This document shows, piece by piece, positions 32,233-40,402 of a stretch of DNA of 64,000 nt. The position numbers and the translations under genes were made by a program. Position 1 is the first letter of the stretch. Each line of letters begins with the position of its first letter. The notes beneath the pieces are model-generated. The model ran no database searches, was not told the origin of the DNA, and saw nothing but the letters and a program-made list of their open reading frames with translations. The stretch is from CAZIFG01 sp964539135 (GTDB lineage Bacteria > Margulisbacteria > Marinamargulisbacteria > GCA-2716485 > CAZIFG01): NCBI GenBank assembly GCA_964539135.1, contig CAZIFG010000003.1, forward strand, positions 71,276 through 135,275, given 5' to 3'.

Positions 32233-34130
32233 TGAGGCGGACCTTACTGTTAATTGGCCATCAAAATTCGGGAAAAACCACCCTTTTTAATCGTCTAACC
32301 TCTTCGCATTATAAAACCGTGAATTATCCCGGCTCAACAGTAGACTGTGCCGTGGGCACCTTGAAACAAAAAGAGGGGACTGTTGCGAAATGCCTACGTT
32401 TGGATCAGCTGCAAGGCCCCCACGTCCGAAAGCCCTTATACGGTATAAATGAGGACTTGAAGACGAGGATAACGCAGCAGATGACCAAAATAGGCGCTTC
32501 ACAACAGTCCCAAGAGGAGTGGGTGGTGATTGATACTCCGGGAATTACCAGTTTAGTGCCCCATTCAGAAGATGAGGCCATTACCATTTCCTGTTTGAAT
32601 ACCATCCAAAAAATATGTCCAGGGGCCTCAGAATTACCCGATCAAATTGCATTGGTTTTAGATCAATCTCAATTGTCTCGGCAATTGGTACTTTATTTTC
32701 AGCTCATCGATGCCGGGCTTGTGCCTGTTGTGATTTTGACCATGCCTGATTTACTCCAAAAAGAAGGTAAGACCCTCCATGTAGAGGCCTTGCAAGAACA
32801 GTTAGGAACACCCGTATTCAGCATTAATTCAAGATCTGGAGAAGGGATATCTGAGGCCTTAGACGGCCTATTAAAGCCACGACTGTCCATGGGAAAGATA
32901 GCGCTTCCAGAATCCTTAAACAAAGAGACCGTTCGTGCGCAGTTTAATCGGGCCAAAGAGATTGCGGAATCGGTGATAAGCTTAAAAAAAGCAGAACCTT
33001 CCTTTGATTGGGATCGCATTATTTTACATCCTATTTGGGGTTTTTTTTGCTTTGGCGGTATCATGACCTTCTTTTTTGCGGCTATTTTTTCAGGGGTGGC
33101 CCCGCTGATGGATGCTCTCAATGTCCTATTTGAAGGGCTTGCCCATAAAATTCATGTAGCCTATCCCGGGTATATAGCGAGCGCATTGCTTGCGGATGGA
33201 CTGGTAAAAAGTGTGGGGGCGTTTATGGTTTTTGTGCCTCAAATTGCCATGTTGTTTTTCCTCATTGGTCTGATGGAAAATTCAGGATTTTTAGCCAGAG
33301 GCGCCGCTTTAATGGATAGACCTTTATCTTGGATAGGCTTAAATGGGCGGAGTTTTGTACCTCTATTGTCGGGATTTGCCTGTGCCATTCCAGCCATGAT
33401 GGCAGCGAGAACCATTCCGGGAAAACGGGAGCGGCGGATGACCGTGTTTATCATTCCACTCATGCAATGTTCGGCCCGTTTGCCGGTCTTTGGCCTTTTA
33501 ATTGGAATGTTGGTCAAGGGAGATCCTCTTTTTGGGGGGCTGATCATGACAGGAATTTATATGGGGAGTATTGTCTTAGCGGCACTCCTTTCTGTGATTG
33601 TATCGAAATGGATTCCAGAAGAAAAGAGAGGCCTTGGCTTTCAATTGGAATTGCCAAGATGGCGCATGCCTATTATGCGAGATGTGATACGTTATGCAGT
33701 CCATCAAAGTATGGAATTCGTTAAAAAAGCCGGGCCTTTAATCATGATGGTGGGTCTGGGCTTATGGGCCTTGACCTATTTCCCAACGCCAGAGCATTCT
33801 TATGCTATTTTTTTAGGCAAGTGGATGACACCACTTTGGGAACCTTTGGGCGTAGATTGGCGCGTGGGGGTGGCCATTTTACTCTCCTTTGCCGCCAGAG
33901 AGGTATTTGTATCGGCTTTAGCCGTCATGTTTGTAGGGGGAATGCCTGTATTTGAGCCTGCTGTCAGTATGGGATTGATTGTATTTTTTATGGTTTCCAT
34001 GCAGTGTTTTTCAACGTTAGCAGTAGCCAAAAAAGAGTCTGGAGATTGGAAACTACCATTGTTAATGGCCCTAACCTATAGTATTTTAGGATACGTCTTA
34101 GCGGTCTTAGTGAGATACAGTTTATCTTAA
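32232..34130 (+). CDS. feoB: FeoB, ferrous iron transporter with in-frame element insertion
   Basis: FeoB takes up Fe2+ through the inner membrane using an N-terminal G domain. Seen here: G1 GHQNSGKT (9-16), switch I around NYPGSTVDC, G3 DTPGI (about 101-105), then membrane helices with the two Gate-type regions (LIGLMENSGFLARGA; GFACAIPAMMAARTI). Residues 49-95 (GTVAKCLRLD...SQQSQE) are not FeoB sequence: they are encoded by a MITE-like element plus its target duplication. Without them the protein would read LKQKEEWVVIDTPG, as expected. With the insertion it is 632 residues. Whether the G domain still works is open. The C-terminus is shorter than in E. coli FeoB. Confidence 0.95.
   Translation: MRRTLLLIGHQNSGKTTLFNRLTSSHYKTVNYPGSTVDCAVGTLKQKEGTVAKCLRLDQLQGPHVRKPLYGINEDLKTRITQQMTKIGASQQSQEEWVVIDTPGITSLVPHSEDEAITISCLNTIQKICPGASELPDQIALVLDQSQLSRQLVLYFQLIDAGLVPVVILTMPDLLQKEGKTLHVEALQEQLGTPVFSINSRSGEGISEALDGLLKPRLSMGKIALPESLNKETVRAQFNRAKEIAESVISLKKAEPSFDWDRIILHPIWGFFCFGGIMTFFFAAIFSGVAPLMDALNVLFEGLAHKIHVAYPGYIASALLADGLVKSVGAFMVFVPQIAMLFFLIGLMENSGFLARGAALMDRPLSWIGLNGRSFVPLLSGFACAIPAMMAARTIPGKRERRMTVFIIPLMQCSARLPVFGLLIGMLVKGDPLFGGLIMTGIYMGSIVLAALLSVIVSKWIPEEKRGLGFQLELPRWRMPIMRDVIRYAVHQSMEFVKKAGPLIMMVGLGLWALTYFPTPEHSYAIFLGKWMTPLWEPLGVDWRVGVAILLSFAAREVFVSALAVMFVGGMPVFEPAVSMGLIVFFMVSMQCFSTLAVAKKESGDWKLPLLMALTYSILGYVLAVLVRYSLS
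32376..32511 (+). mobile_element. MITE-like element, copy C, inside feoB
   Basis: 136 bp from GGGACTGTTGCGAAATGCC to GGCGCTTCACAACAGTCCC. AAGAG (or AAGAGG) lies on both sides (32371-32375 and 32512-32516), a probable target-site duplication. Element plus duplication is 141 bp, 47 codons. It is one base shorter than copy A, and this indel keeps the frame free of the TGA that copy A has in the same phase. Confidence 0.95.
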
Positions 34131-34143
34131 AAAGGAGTTTATA

Positions 34144-34686
34144 ATGTTAAAGACTATTTTAACCCTAATAGTAGGGATATGGATGCCCGTAGCAGTGGCG
34201 GCGGCACCGTCTACGTTTTACGACATTCCCATTAAAAGCATAGAAGGAAAACCCTTAAATTTAGCCGCTTATAAAGGCAAGGTCGTACTGGTAGTCAATA
34301 CTGCAAGCCGCTGTGGATTTACGCGTCAATATGAGGGATTAGAGGCCCTGTATGCAGAATTTAAAGATAAGGGCTTAGTGGTATTAGGAGCACCCTCGAA
34401 TGATTTTAATCAAGAACCGGGCGATGAGGAAAGCATTAAAGCCTTTTGCAGTGCAACTTACAAAGTATCCTTTCCTATGACAGAAAAAATCAGTGTTAGA
34501 AAGTCACCGATTCATCCGTTATATGGTTTTTTAATGGAGTCAAATCCAGCGATAAAATCAAAAGTATCGTGGAACTTCAATAAATTTATTGTGAACAAAA
34601 AAGGCGTTGTGGTCGCCTATTTTGGGTCCACAACTTCGCCAAGTTCGGATGCATTAAGAGCTAAAATTCTAGAAGAATTGAAATAA
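34144..34686 (+). CDS. Exported glutathione-peroxidase family protein
   Basis: A 180-residue thiol peroxidase with a signal peptide (TLIVGIWMPVAVAAA), hence periplasmic. Family motifs: NTASRCGFTRQY with the peroxidatic Cys, GAPSNDFNQEPG (the Gln of the active site; the family's usual Cys in this loop is missing), and WNFNKFIVNKKG with the active-site Trp/Asn. It reduces peroxides with thioredoxin- or glutathione-type donors. It starts 13 bases after feoB, with AAAGGAG upstream, so it is probably in the iron operon, where it would protect against Fe2+-driven peroxide damage. Confidence 0.88.
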   Translation: MLKTILTLIVGIWMPVAVAAAPSTFYDIPIKSIEGKPLNLAAYKGKVVLVVNTASRCGFTRQYEGLEALYAEFKDKGLVVLGAPSNDFNQEPGDEESIKAFCSATYKVSFPMTEKISVRKSPIHPLYGFLMESNPAIKSKVSWNFNKFIVNKKGVVVAYFGSTTSPSSDALRAKILEELK

Positions 34687-34775
34687 AAACCGTTAAAAAA
34701 AATCTTGATTTTTTAAAAAAATACGCTTTACTTAGAGTAGGCATCTGCCAAATTTGAATATTCAAGGAGAGACGT

Positions 34776-34892
34776 ATGACAAAAACAAAAACAAAAACGG
34801 TAAAAAAAGAAACAAAGAAAAAACCAGTAAAGGCAGTAAAGGCAGTAAAGACAGTTAAAAAAGCAGTAAAAAAAGTAGCTAAAAAGAAATAA
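34776..34892 (+). CDS. Small histone-H1-like Lys-rich protein
   Basis: A 38-residue peptide made almost only of Lys, Thr, Val and Ala (KTVKKETKKKPVKAVKAV, ending KKVAKKK), preceded by AAGGAG. Such AlaLysVal-rich tails occur in bacterial H1-like nucleoid proteins (Hc1/AlgP type) and may bind DNA or RNA non-specifically. The gene has its own upstream AT-rich region and a strong terminator behind it, so it is a real short transcript. Confidence 0.75.
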   Translation: MTKTKTKTVKKETKKKPVKAVKAVKTVKKAVKKVAKKK

Positions 34893-34914
34893 GTTAGCCT
34901 GTTTTTGAATGTTT

Positions 34915-34959
34915 AAAAGCCCGCCACATTTTCAATCCTGAAAACGGTGGGCTTTTTTT
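34915..34959 (+). terminator. Rho-independent terminator of the H1-like gene
   Basis: GCCCGCC pairs with GGTGGGC (one G-U), an inner TTTTC/GAAAA stem extends the hairpin, and TTTTTTT follows. It lies 22 bases after the stop codon. Confidence 0.9.
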
Positions 34960-34969
34960 ATGCGTTATA

Positions 34970-36004
34970 TTAAGCCCCTAAGCCTGAACCTGAAACAGGT
35001 TTTCCTTTAGATGGAAGTGCCTTTCCATTATGATCTGTTCTACCAAGTCTTCCAGCCGCCGCTGAAAAGTAAGTTACTTTTCTACCATTCGGAGTAGTGC
35101 GGGTAGAGCTAGAAATGGATTTCCCAGGTTTAGAAGGTTCGGTTTCCCGAGCAGTAGGCGACGCTGGACTAGGTTCCGTCAGTTTAGACCCAGCTGGGGG
35201 TGCTGAGGTGATACCAAGACCGGCATTCATTATGTCTTCAACCCGGGGAGTTGGAGGAGGAGTTGCTTTTGTATCAGATGAATCTTCCAGCTCAAAATCA
35301 TCTTCATATTCAAAATCATCTTCATAACGTTCTTTTTCATCCACTTCCTCAAGATCAGAAGTAACGCCTAAATCTTCATCTACTTCCTGAGCTTCAGGTT
35401 CAGATCTCACGGTGAGGGGCTCAGTTAAATCTTCAACATCTGAAAAAGGAACATCCGTTGTATTTTTAGAAGAGGGAGTTGGGGATGCTTCTGCTGGATC
35501 AAGCTCTTCAGGAACTTCGTCTATAACTTCTGCTCGAGAGACTCTTGCAAAAGGAGAGATATCCAGAGGTTTAGGTTTAGCTTCCAGTGAAGGTCCACTG
35601 GGTTTAGCGGAATTAGAAGGTGTGGTAGATACAGATTTAGACCTTGCAGGGGTGGGAGGGGAAGTATGTGCTGGAACAAATTGAATGGTGCCTCTGAGCT
35701 GAGATTCCCCTTCTCCAACCGAAACGCGTTTTGCGTCTGCAGTAGGCATAGGGCTAACGCCTGAATGAGAAAGACGCAAAACAGATTTTGGTGTAGAATT
35801 TGGTTGATGATCCACTGAAGTACCAGGGAGGGAGGGCCTGTTGATAGTTGGAAAGTGTGTTGACGAGCCCTGAGTCTCCTTGAAATCGGAAACAGGACCT
35901 CTCTGTATAGAAGGTAAAGACGATGTTGAGCTAGAAAATGCCTTAGCCTCCTTCAAAAGGTGAGCGCGTCTTATATGCGGTAAAAACGATCCTGAAGATA
36001 TCAT
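34970..36004 (-). CDS. Disordered acidic protein, copy 2 of a tandem pair
   Basis: A 344-residue protein, almost wholly disordered: N-terminal basic segment (GSFLPHIRRAHLLKEAK), Ser/Pro/Thr-rich middle, then an acidic stretch (DEKERYEDDFEYEDDFE at about 225-240). From about residue 3 to 237 it is identical, also in DNA, to the upstream gene; the last 107 residues are different (ending AAAGRLGRTDHNGKALPSKG). Its ATG overlaps the stop of copy 1 (ATGA), so both are translated from one message. No family recognised; effector-like. Confidence 0.65.
   Translation of the reverse strand: MISSGSFLPHIRRAHLLKEAKAFSSSTSSLPSIQRGPVSDFKETQGSSTHFPTINRPSLPGTSVDHQPNSTPKSVLRLSHSGVSPMPTADAKRVSVGEGESQLRGTIQFVPAHTSPPTPARSKSVSTTPSNSAKPSGPSLEAKPKPLDISPFARVSRAEVIDEVPEELDPAEASPTPSSKNTTDVPFSDVEDLTEPLTVRSEPEAQEVDEDLGVTSDLEEVDEKERYEDDFEYEDDFELEDSSDTKATPPPTPRVEDIMNAGLGITSAPPAGSKLTEPSPASPTARETEPSKPGKSISSSTRTTPNGRKVTYFSAAAGRLGRTDHNGKALPSKGKPVSGSGLGA
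35292..35997 (-). repeat. 706-bp direct repeat, copy 2
   Basis: Matches 36389-37094 base for base as far as I compared (offset 1097). It covers the shared N-terminal coding part of the tandem gene pair. Confidence 0.9.
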
Positions 36005-37104
36005 GCTTGAGGCTCCTTTGTTTTAGGGGGTGCAGAATCCGTTTTCATAAAAGAGTTAAAACGCTTGGCGAGTGTTGGGATCTTTTTTATCTGATTAGAT
36101 AGGGAATCGCTAAAAACGCGCACCAGTGACTTATAATTACTGGGAACCCATACTTTACCATCGTGAAACCCAGCAGAAAGAAATTCTTTAGGAGGTGTAG
36201 ATTCAGTCCGTGAGGCAGGGGGCGTATCAGAAACTTTTGGTGTATGATCTTTACGTTCAGAATAGTCGTCTGCAGGGGGAGGGGGGGTAGTTCCTCGAGG
36301 AGACGCAGCTCCAGATATAGTGACAGAGGATGCTGTGGATAGCCGTGAGTTAGGGGCTTTATCAGGCGCTCCTGTTTCATCATCGGGTTCAAAATCATCT
36401 TCATATTCAAAATCATCTTCATAACGTTCTTTTTCATCCACTTCCTCAAGATCAGAAGTAACGCCTAAATCTTCATCTACTTCCTGAGCTTCAGGTTCAG
36501 ATCTCACGGTGAGGGGCTCAGTTAAATCTTCAACATCTGAAAAAGGAACATCCGTTGTATTTTTAGAAGAGGGAGTTGGGGATGCTTCTGCTGGATCAAG
36601 CTCTTCAGGAACTTCGTCTATAACTTCTGCTCGAGAGACTCTTGCAAAAGGAGAGATATCCAGAGGTTTAGGTTTAGCTTCCAGTGAAGGTCCACTGGGT
36701 TTAGCGGAATTAGAAGGTGTGGTAGATACAGATTTAGACCTTGCAGGGGTGGGAGGGGAAGTATGTGCTGGAACAAATTGAATGGTGCCTCTGAGCTGAG
36801 ATTCCCCTTCTCCAACCGAAACGCGTTTTGCGTCTGCAGTAGGCATAGGGCTAACGCCTGAATGAGAAAGACGCAAAACAGATTTTGGTGTAGAATTTGG
36901 TTGATGATCCACTGAAGTACCAGGGAGGGAGGGCCTGTTGATAGTTGGAAAGTGTGTTGACGAGCCCTGAGTCTCCTTGAAATCGGAAACAGGACCTCTC
37001 TGTATAGAAGGTAAAGACGATGTTGAGCTAGAAAATGCCTTAGCCTCCTTCAAAAGGTGAGCGCGTCTTATATGCGGTAAAAACGATCCTGAAGTTGTCT
37101 GCAT
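36001..37104 (-). CDS. Disordered acidic protein, copy 1 of a tandem pair
   Basis: A 367-residue protein whose first part (after MQTTSG) is identical to copy 2 and whose last 127 residues are unique, ending with a helical basic segment (YKSLVRVFSDSLSNQIKKIP, then LAKRFNSFMKT). The shared part may be a secretion or targeting module and the tails different functional ends. It is first in the two-gene unit; the upstream region 37105-37214 is AT-rich. Confidence 0.65.
   Translation of the reverse strand: MQTTSGSFLPHIRRAHLLKEAKAFSSSTSSLPSIQRGPVSDFKETQGSSTHFPTINRPSLPGTSVDHQPNSTPKSVLRLSHSGVSPMPTADAKRVSVGEGESQLRGTIQFVPAHTSPPTPARSKSVSTTPSNSAKPSGPSLEAKPKPLDISPFARVSRAEVIDEVPEELDPAEASPTPSSKNTTDVPFSDVEDLTEPLTVRSEPEAQEVDEDLGVTSDLEEVDEKERYEDDFEYEDDFEPDDETGAPDKAPNSRLSTASSVTISGAASPRGTTPPPPADDYSERKDHTPKVSDTPPASRTESTPPKEFLSAGFHDGKVWVPSNYKSLVRVFSDSLSNQIKKIPTLAKRFNSFMKTDSAPPKTKEPQA
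36389..37094 (-). repeat. 706-bp direct repeat, copy 1
   Basis: Partner of 35292-35997. The repeat ends a few codons after the start codon on one side and at the end of the acidic EYEDDFE segment on the other. The near-absence of differences points to recent duplication or ongoing gene conversion. Confidence 0.9.
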
Positions 37105-37214
37105 TTCAAAATCCCCTTATTTTAGATGTATACTACAAAGCAGGTAATGCCCAGAATAAATATAAAATAAACATAGAAAGATTAAAAATATAAAATGGAT
37201 ATAATGTGAAGATT

Positions 37215-37559
37215 CTATAATAAGCTTAATTTTTGATAGCTATCTCGATCCATGTCTACAACGGTGACGGTGATAGAAAGACCGTTGTGGGTAGCAAAAA
37301 ATGCCAAAATACGCGTGTGAACGGCTTGGCTTAACGCTACTTTTTGAGCAGACGTGCGACCCTCTAAAATAGACAGGATAACGTGAATAAAGCGATGATC
37401 CGACAGCCCGACTTTGTAGGTGTCATAAGACAGAACCCTAGCCTTAATATCTTCAGGTTTAAAAAGACCACTCAGAGAGAGAGTCTCAAAAATACAGTCT
37501 AAAAGAGGGGCTTTGTATGCCGACAGTTCTGCTGCAAGTTCAATCACACAGTGAGGCAT
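37215..37559 (-). CDS. 5-carboxymethyl-2-hydroxymuconate isomerase family protein
   Basis: A 114-residue protein of the tautomerase-superfamily CHMI type: it starts MPHCVIE, with the catalytic Pro directly after Met, and has the family's length and the FIHVILSILEGRTSAQK segment. CHMI acts in homoprotocatechuate degradation, but none of that pathway is nearby, so the physiological substrate is unknown. Its start lies eight bases after the flavoprotein gene. Confidence 0.8.
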   Translation of the reverse strand: MPHCVIELAAELSAYKAPLLDCIFETLSLSGLFKPEDIKARVLSYDTYKVGLSDHRFIHVILSILEGRTSAQKVALSQAVHTRILAFFATHNGLSITVTVVDMDRDSYQKLSLL

Positions 37560-37567
37560 AGCCTTCC

Positions 37568-38782
37568 CTACCCTTGTCCTGAAAGATAGCCGGTGGTCCA
37601 GGCATTTTGAAAATTAAAGCCACCCGTTACCCCATCAATATTCAAGAGTTCACCGATAATGTAAAGCCCGGGACAGGCCTTGCTTTCCATGGTTTTGAAG
37701 TTAACCTCCTTTAAAGAAACGCCACCGCAGGTGACAAATTCCTCTTTAAAAACGCCCTTCCCAGAAATGGGGTAGGTGCTGACGTTTAACTCAGAGGTGA
37801 GCGCTGTCAAATGAGTGGGGTTTAGGTGTTCCCAAGTCTGTTGATCGTTCATGTGAAGGCGCTCCAGAAGATAAGCCCAGAGGCGTTGCGGGATTTCCGG
37901 AAAGGGTGATTGGGTGACGATTTTTTTTCGGGCATTATGGGCTTGAAAATAGAGCAGGCGCTCACGGATATCGTCTATCTCCAGGTGAGACAAAAATCGA
38001 ATACAAAGCGAGGCTTTATAGCCAGACTCATAAAGATCGCGAGCCTGCCAGGCGGACAGTTTAATGACACAAGGCCCACTCAGTCCCCAATGGGTGATGA
38101 GAAGCGGCCCCTTTTGCGTTTTTTTAGGCGCATGAGACAGCCAGGCTTCAACCGTGGGCACCGAAAGACCACTCAGAAGATGGAGGCGTTTATCGGGAAT
38201 CATAAAGGTAAATAAAGAGGGGACAGGCGTTTCGATGCGGTGTCCAAGTGCTGCGGCAAGGGCATATCCCGAGCGATTGCTGCCCGTCGCTAAAACCACT
38301 TTTTCAGCATGAAGCGTTTGGCCATCTGAGAAAGAGAGGTCAAAGCCAGTCGTGTGTCGGGTAAGGGTTGTGACGGTACAGCCTGTCCAAATCTTAATGT
38401 CAAGATCTGAGGCTGTTTTTAAGAGACAGTCGCTAATATCAGAAGCGCGGTCTGAAACGGGGAAAACTCGGCCATCGGATTCTATTTTAAGCGGGACCCC
38501 TCTGGATTCAAACCAATCCATTGTGTCTTGAGGTTGAAAGGTGTGAAAGGGGCCTCTCAATTCTTGAGCGCCACGGGGATAAAATTCGCAAAGGTCTTTA
38601 GGGTCGAAGCAGGCATGTGTGACATTACAGCGGCCGCCGCCGGAAAGTTTAACTTTGGATAGAAGGTCACTGCTTTTTTCAAGAATAACCACCGTACGTT
38701 TGGGATGGGCAAGTTTCGTATGAATAGCAGAAAAAAAACCAGCCGCACCGCCGCCGATGACAAAAGTATGTGTTGTGTTCAT
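37568..38782 (-). CDS. HI0933/YhiN-family flavoprotein
   Basis: A 404-residue FAD-dependent oxidoreductase-like protein. The N-terminal dinucleotide fold FVIGGGAAGFFSAI, then KVKLSGGGRCNVTH, the family signature, VVLATGSNRSGYAL, and a C-terminal LYIIGELLNIDGVTGGFNFQNAWTTG for FAD closure. I start at ATG 38782 (MNTTHTF); a longer frame runs into the divergent phosphoesterase promoter. Function in the cell is not established for the family. Divergent from the gene at 38838. Confidence 0.9.
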   Translation of the reverse strand: MNTTHTFVIGGGAAGFFSAIHTKLAHPKRTVVILEKSSDLLSKVKLSGGGRCNVTHACFDPKDLCEFYPRGAQELRGPFHTFQPQDTMDWFESRGVPLKIESDGRVFPVSDRASDISDCLLKTASDLDIKIWTGCTVTTLTRHTTGFDLSFSDGQTLHAEKVVLATGSNRSGYALAAALGHRIETPVPSLFTFMIPDKRLHLLSGLSVPTVEAWLSHAPKKTQKGPLLITHWGLSGPCVIKLSAWQARDLYESGYKASLCIRFLSHLEIDDIRERLLYFQAHNARKKIVTQSPFPEIPQRLWAYLLERLHMNDQQTWEHLNPTHLTALTSELNVSTYPISGKGVFKEEFVTCGGVSLKEVNFKTMESKACPGLYIIGELLNIDGVTGGFNFQNAWTTGYLSGQG

Positions 38783-38837
38783 AGAAACAGTAAAGAAGAT
38801 CGCGCATTGCCTGTCAATATATGCTAAAATCAGGGTC

Positions 38838-39908
38838 ATGAAACTAAGACTCCTGATTTTTATGGGAATTTTGCAACTCATGGCCATTACAGGGGCCTAT
38901 TATGTCGGGCATTTTGTGTCCAAAATGGGCGGCACCTTAGCGGCACATCTGGGTGAGTTGCAAGTGGCCTTATGGTCGATTATCCCTTTATTTTTAATGG
39001 CAGAACTTTTGCGTCGTTATTTGGATTGGAAGTGGCCCTATTTAATTGGGTCCATCATGATAGGCTCTTATACCATTTTTTTGGGCGTCATCAGTGTGGG
39101 GTATATGGGGATTTATTTAGGAACGCCACCCCATTTAACGGTAGTATGGTGTTTAATAACGGGGGCAGCGCTCAGTCTTTTAGCCTTGATCACGCATCAG
39201 TTGGGTCCAAAAGTCGTCAAAATAGATCTGTCTCATAAAGAGCCTTTTTCCACGCTGAAAAAAAGAGTGACGATTGTACATCTATCAGACATTCACTTAT
39301 CAACGCACACGCGGTTAAGTTGGGTAAAAGAGTTGGTAGAAAAAGTAAATGCCTTAGAACCGGATTATATTGTCTTTACAGGAGATTTAATCGACATTAA
39401 TCCAGATAAAATCCCAGAACATGTGGCGGCCTTAGCCGGCTTAAAGGCCAAAGAAGGCAAATTGGCGGTATCTGGAAATCATGATTTTATGACAGGCATT
39501 CACTTATTTTATGGCCTTTGTGAGGCCTTAGGCTTTACTTATATGGATGGCAAACAAATAAAGTCGCAAGGATTGACATTTATAGGGGTGCCAGATGAAA
39601 TTTCAGGGAAATCCACGCATCCGAAGCTGAATGGTGACGAAAAGGACAGTCTTGTTATTTTCCTCAAACACAGGCCCACAGGGTTTAAAAAATCCGTAGA
39701 GGCAGGGGTCCATCTTCAACTATCTGGGCATAGTCATAAAGGCCAAATTTTCCCTCTTGGATTTTTAGTCAAGCTTAGGTACCAAAAATATGCACATGGG
39801 CTACATCGTTACAAAAAGGGTCACATCTTTACAACAACAGGGACAGGGGTGTGGGGGCCGCCGATGCGGCTGTTTTCACCCTCTGAAATTGTCCATATTA
39901 CCCTATAA
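38838..39908 (+). CDS. Membrane-anchored metallophosphoesterase, YaeI/LpxG-like
   Basis: A 356-residue protein with four or so N-terminal membrane helices followed by a calcineurin-type domain: HLSDIHLS, FTGDLID, SGNHDF and SGHSHKGQIFPLG give all metal-ligand motifs, ending TTGTGVWGPPMRLF. This ending and layout are shared with YkuE/YaeI and with chlamydial LpxG, which hydrolyses UDP-diacylglucosamine in lipid A synthesis. An LpxG role is plausible but cannot be decided. ATG 38838 chosen because earlier codons overlap the divergent gene. Confidence 0.8.
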   Translation: MKLRLLIFMGILQLMAITGAYYVGHFVSKMGGTLAAHLGELQVALWSIIPLFLMAELLRRYLDWKWPYLIGSIMIGSYTIFLGVISVGYMGIYLGTPPHLTVVWCLITGAALSLLALITHQLGPKVVKIDLSHKEPFSTLKKRVTIVHLSDIHLSTHTRLSWVKELVEKVNALEPDYIVFTGDLIDINPDKIPEHVAALAGLKAKEGKLAVSGNHDFMTGIHLFYGLCEALGFTYMDGKQIKSQGLTFIGVPDEISGKSTHPKLNGDEKDSLVIFLKHRPTGFKKSVEAGVHLQLSGHSHKGQIFPLGFLVKLRYQKYAHGLHRYKKGHIFTTTGTGVWGPPMRLFSPSEIVHITL

Positions 39909-39979
39909 CTAAAAAAAGGGATCAAGGTTTAATTTCCAGAAATAAAGGGTATAGCTATTGTCATAAGAGAGGTTTTTTT

Positions 39980-40393
39980 ATGAACAAGCAAGCCCCAGTG
40001 AAACTCAATACCTTAGATATGTCTCAGTTTTCAAATGGATTGACACCCTTAGATGAGGATCCATCCCTTGCATGGGAAGCCTTGTTATCCAATTTAGAAT
40101 CGGTGGAAGCGGCCTATTTAGGGATGTTTCCAGAGAATGTATTCGAAATGATTATTACCAATGTGGACTTAAAGCCCAAGGAAACCATTCTCGCCATTTT
40201 GAATAAATCCGAGATGATCTACAAAAAAGAAAATGCCCAAAACAGTGTGGACATGAAGTGGGATTTAAACACCGTAGAATTGTTAGATAGAGGCCAGTCC
40301 ATGCCCTTAGAAAATTTAAATTCTTTGATTGAATATATTCAGTCTGCGTTTTCCATGCTCGAAACAGAAAAAGCAAAATTATATTTAAAATAG
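39980..40393 (+). CDS. Small acidic protein before the giant IQ-motif gene
   Basis: A 137-residue, clearly acidic protein (about 21 Asp/Glu against 12 Lys/Arg), helical, without signal peptide; no family recognised. It ends nine bases before the 2070-residue gene and is surely co-transcribed. Size, charge and position resemble secretion chaperones of type III or IV substrates, which is an inference from context. Confidence 0.65.
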   Translation: MNKQAPVKLNTLDMSQFSNGLTPLDEDPSLAWEALLSNLESVEAAYLGMFPENVFEMIITNVDLKPKETILAILNKSEMIYKKENAQNSVDMKWDLNTVELLDRGQSMPLENLNSLIEYIQSAFSMLETEKAKLYLK

Positions 40394-40402
40394 GAAATTA
40401 AG

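Noticed and set aside
35097..36781. Open frames on the plus strand opposite the tandem disordered genes
   Set aside because: The two frames are identical because the DNA is duplicated; Ser/Pro codon bias on the minus strand creates them.
37215..37559. Homoprotocatechuate degradation pathway
   Set aside because: Only the CHMI-like gene is present; no other hpa/hpc genes are in the window.
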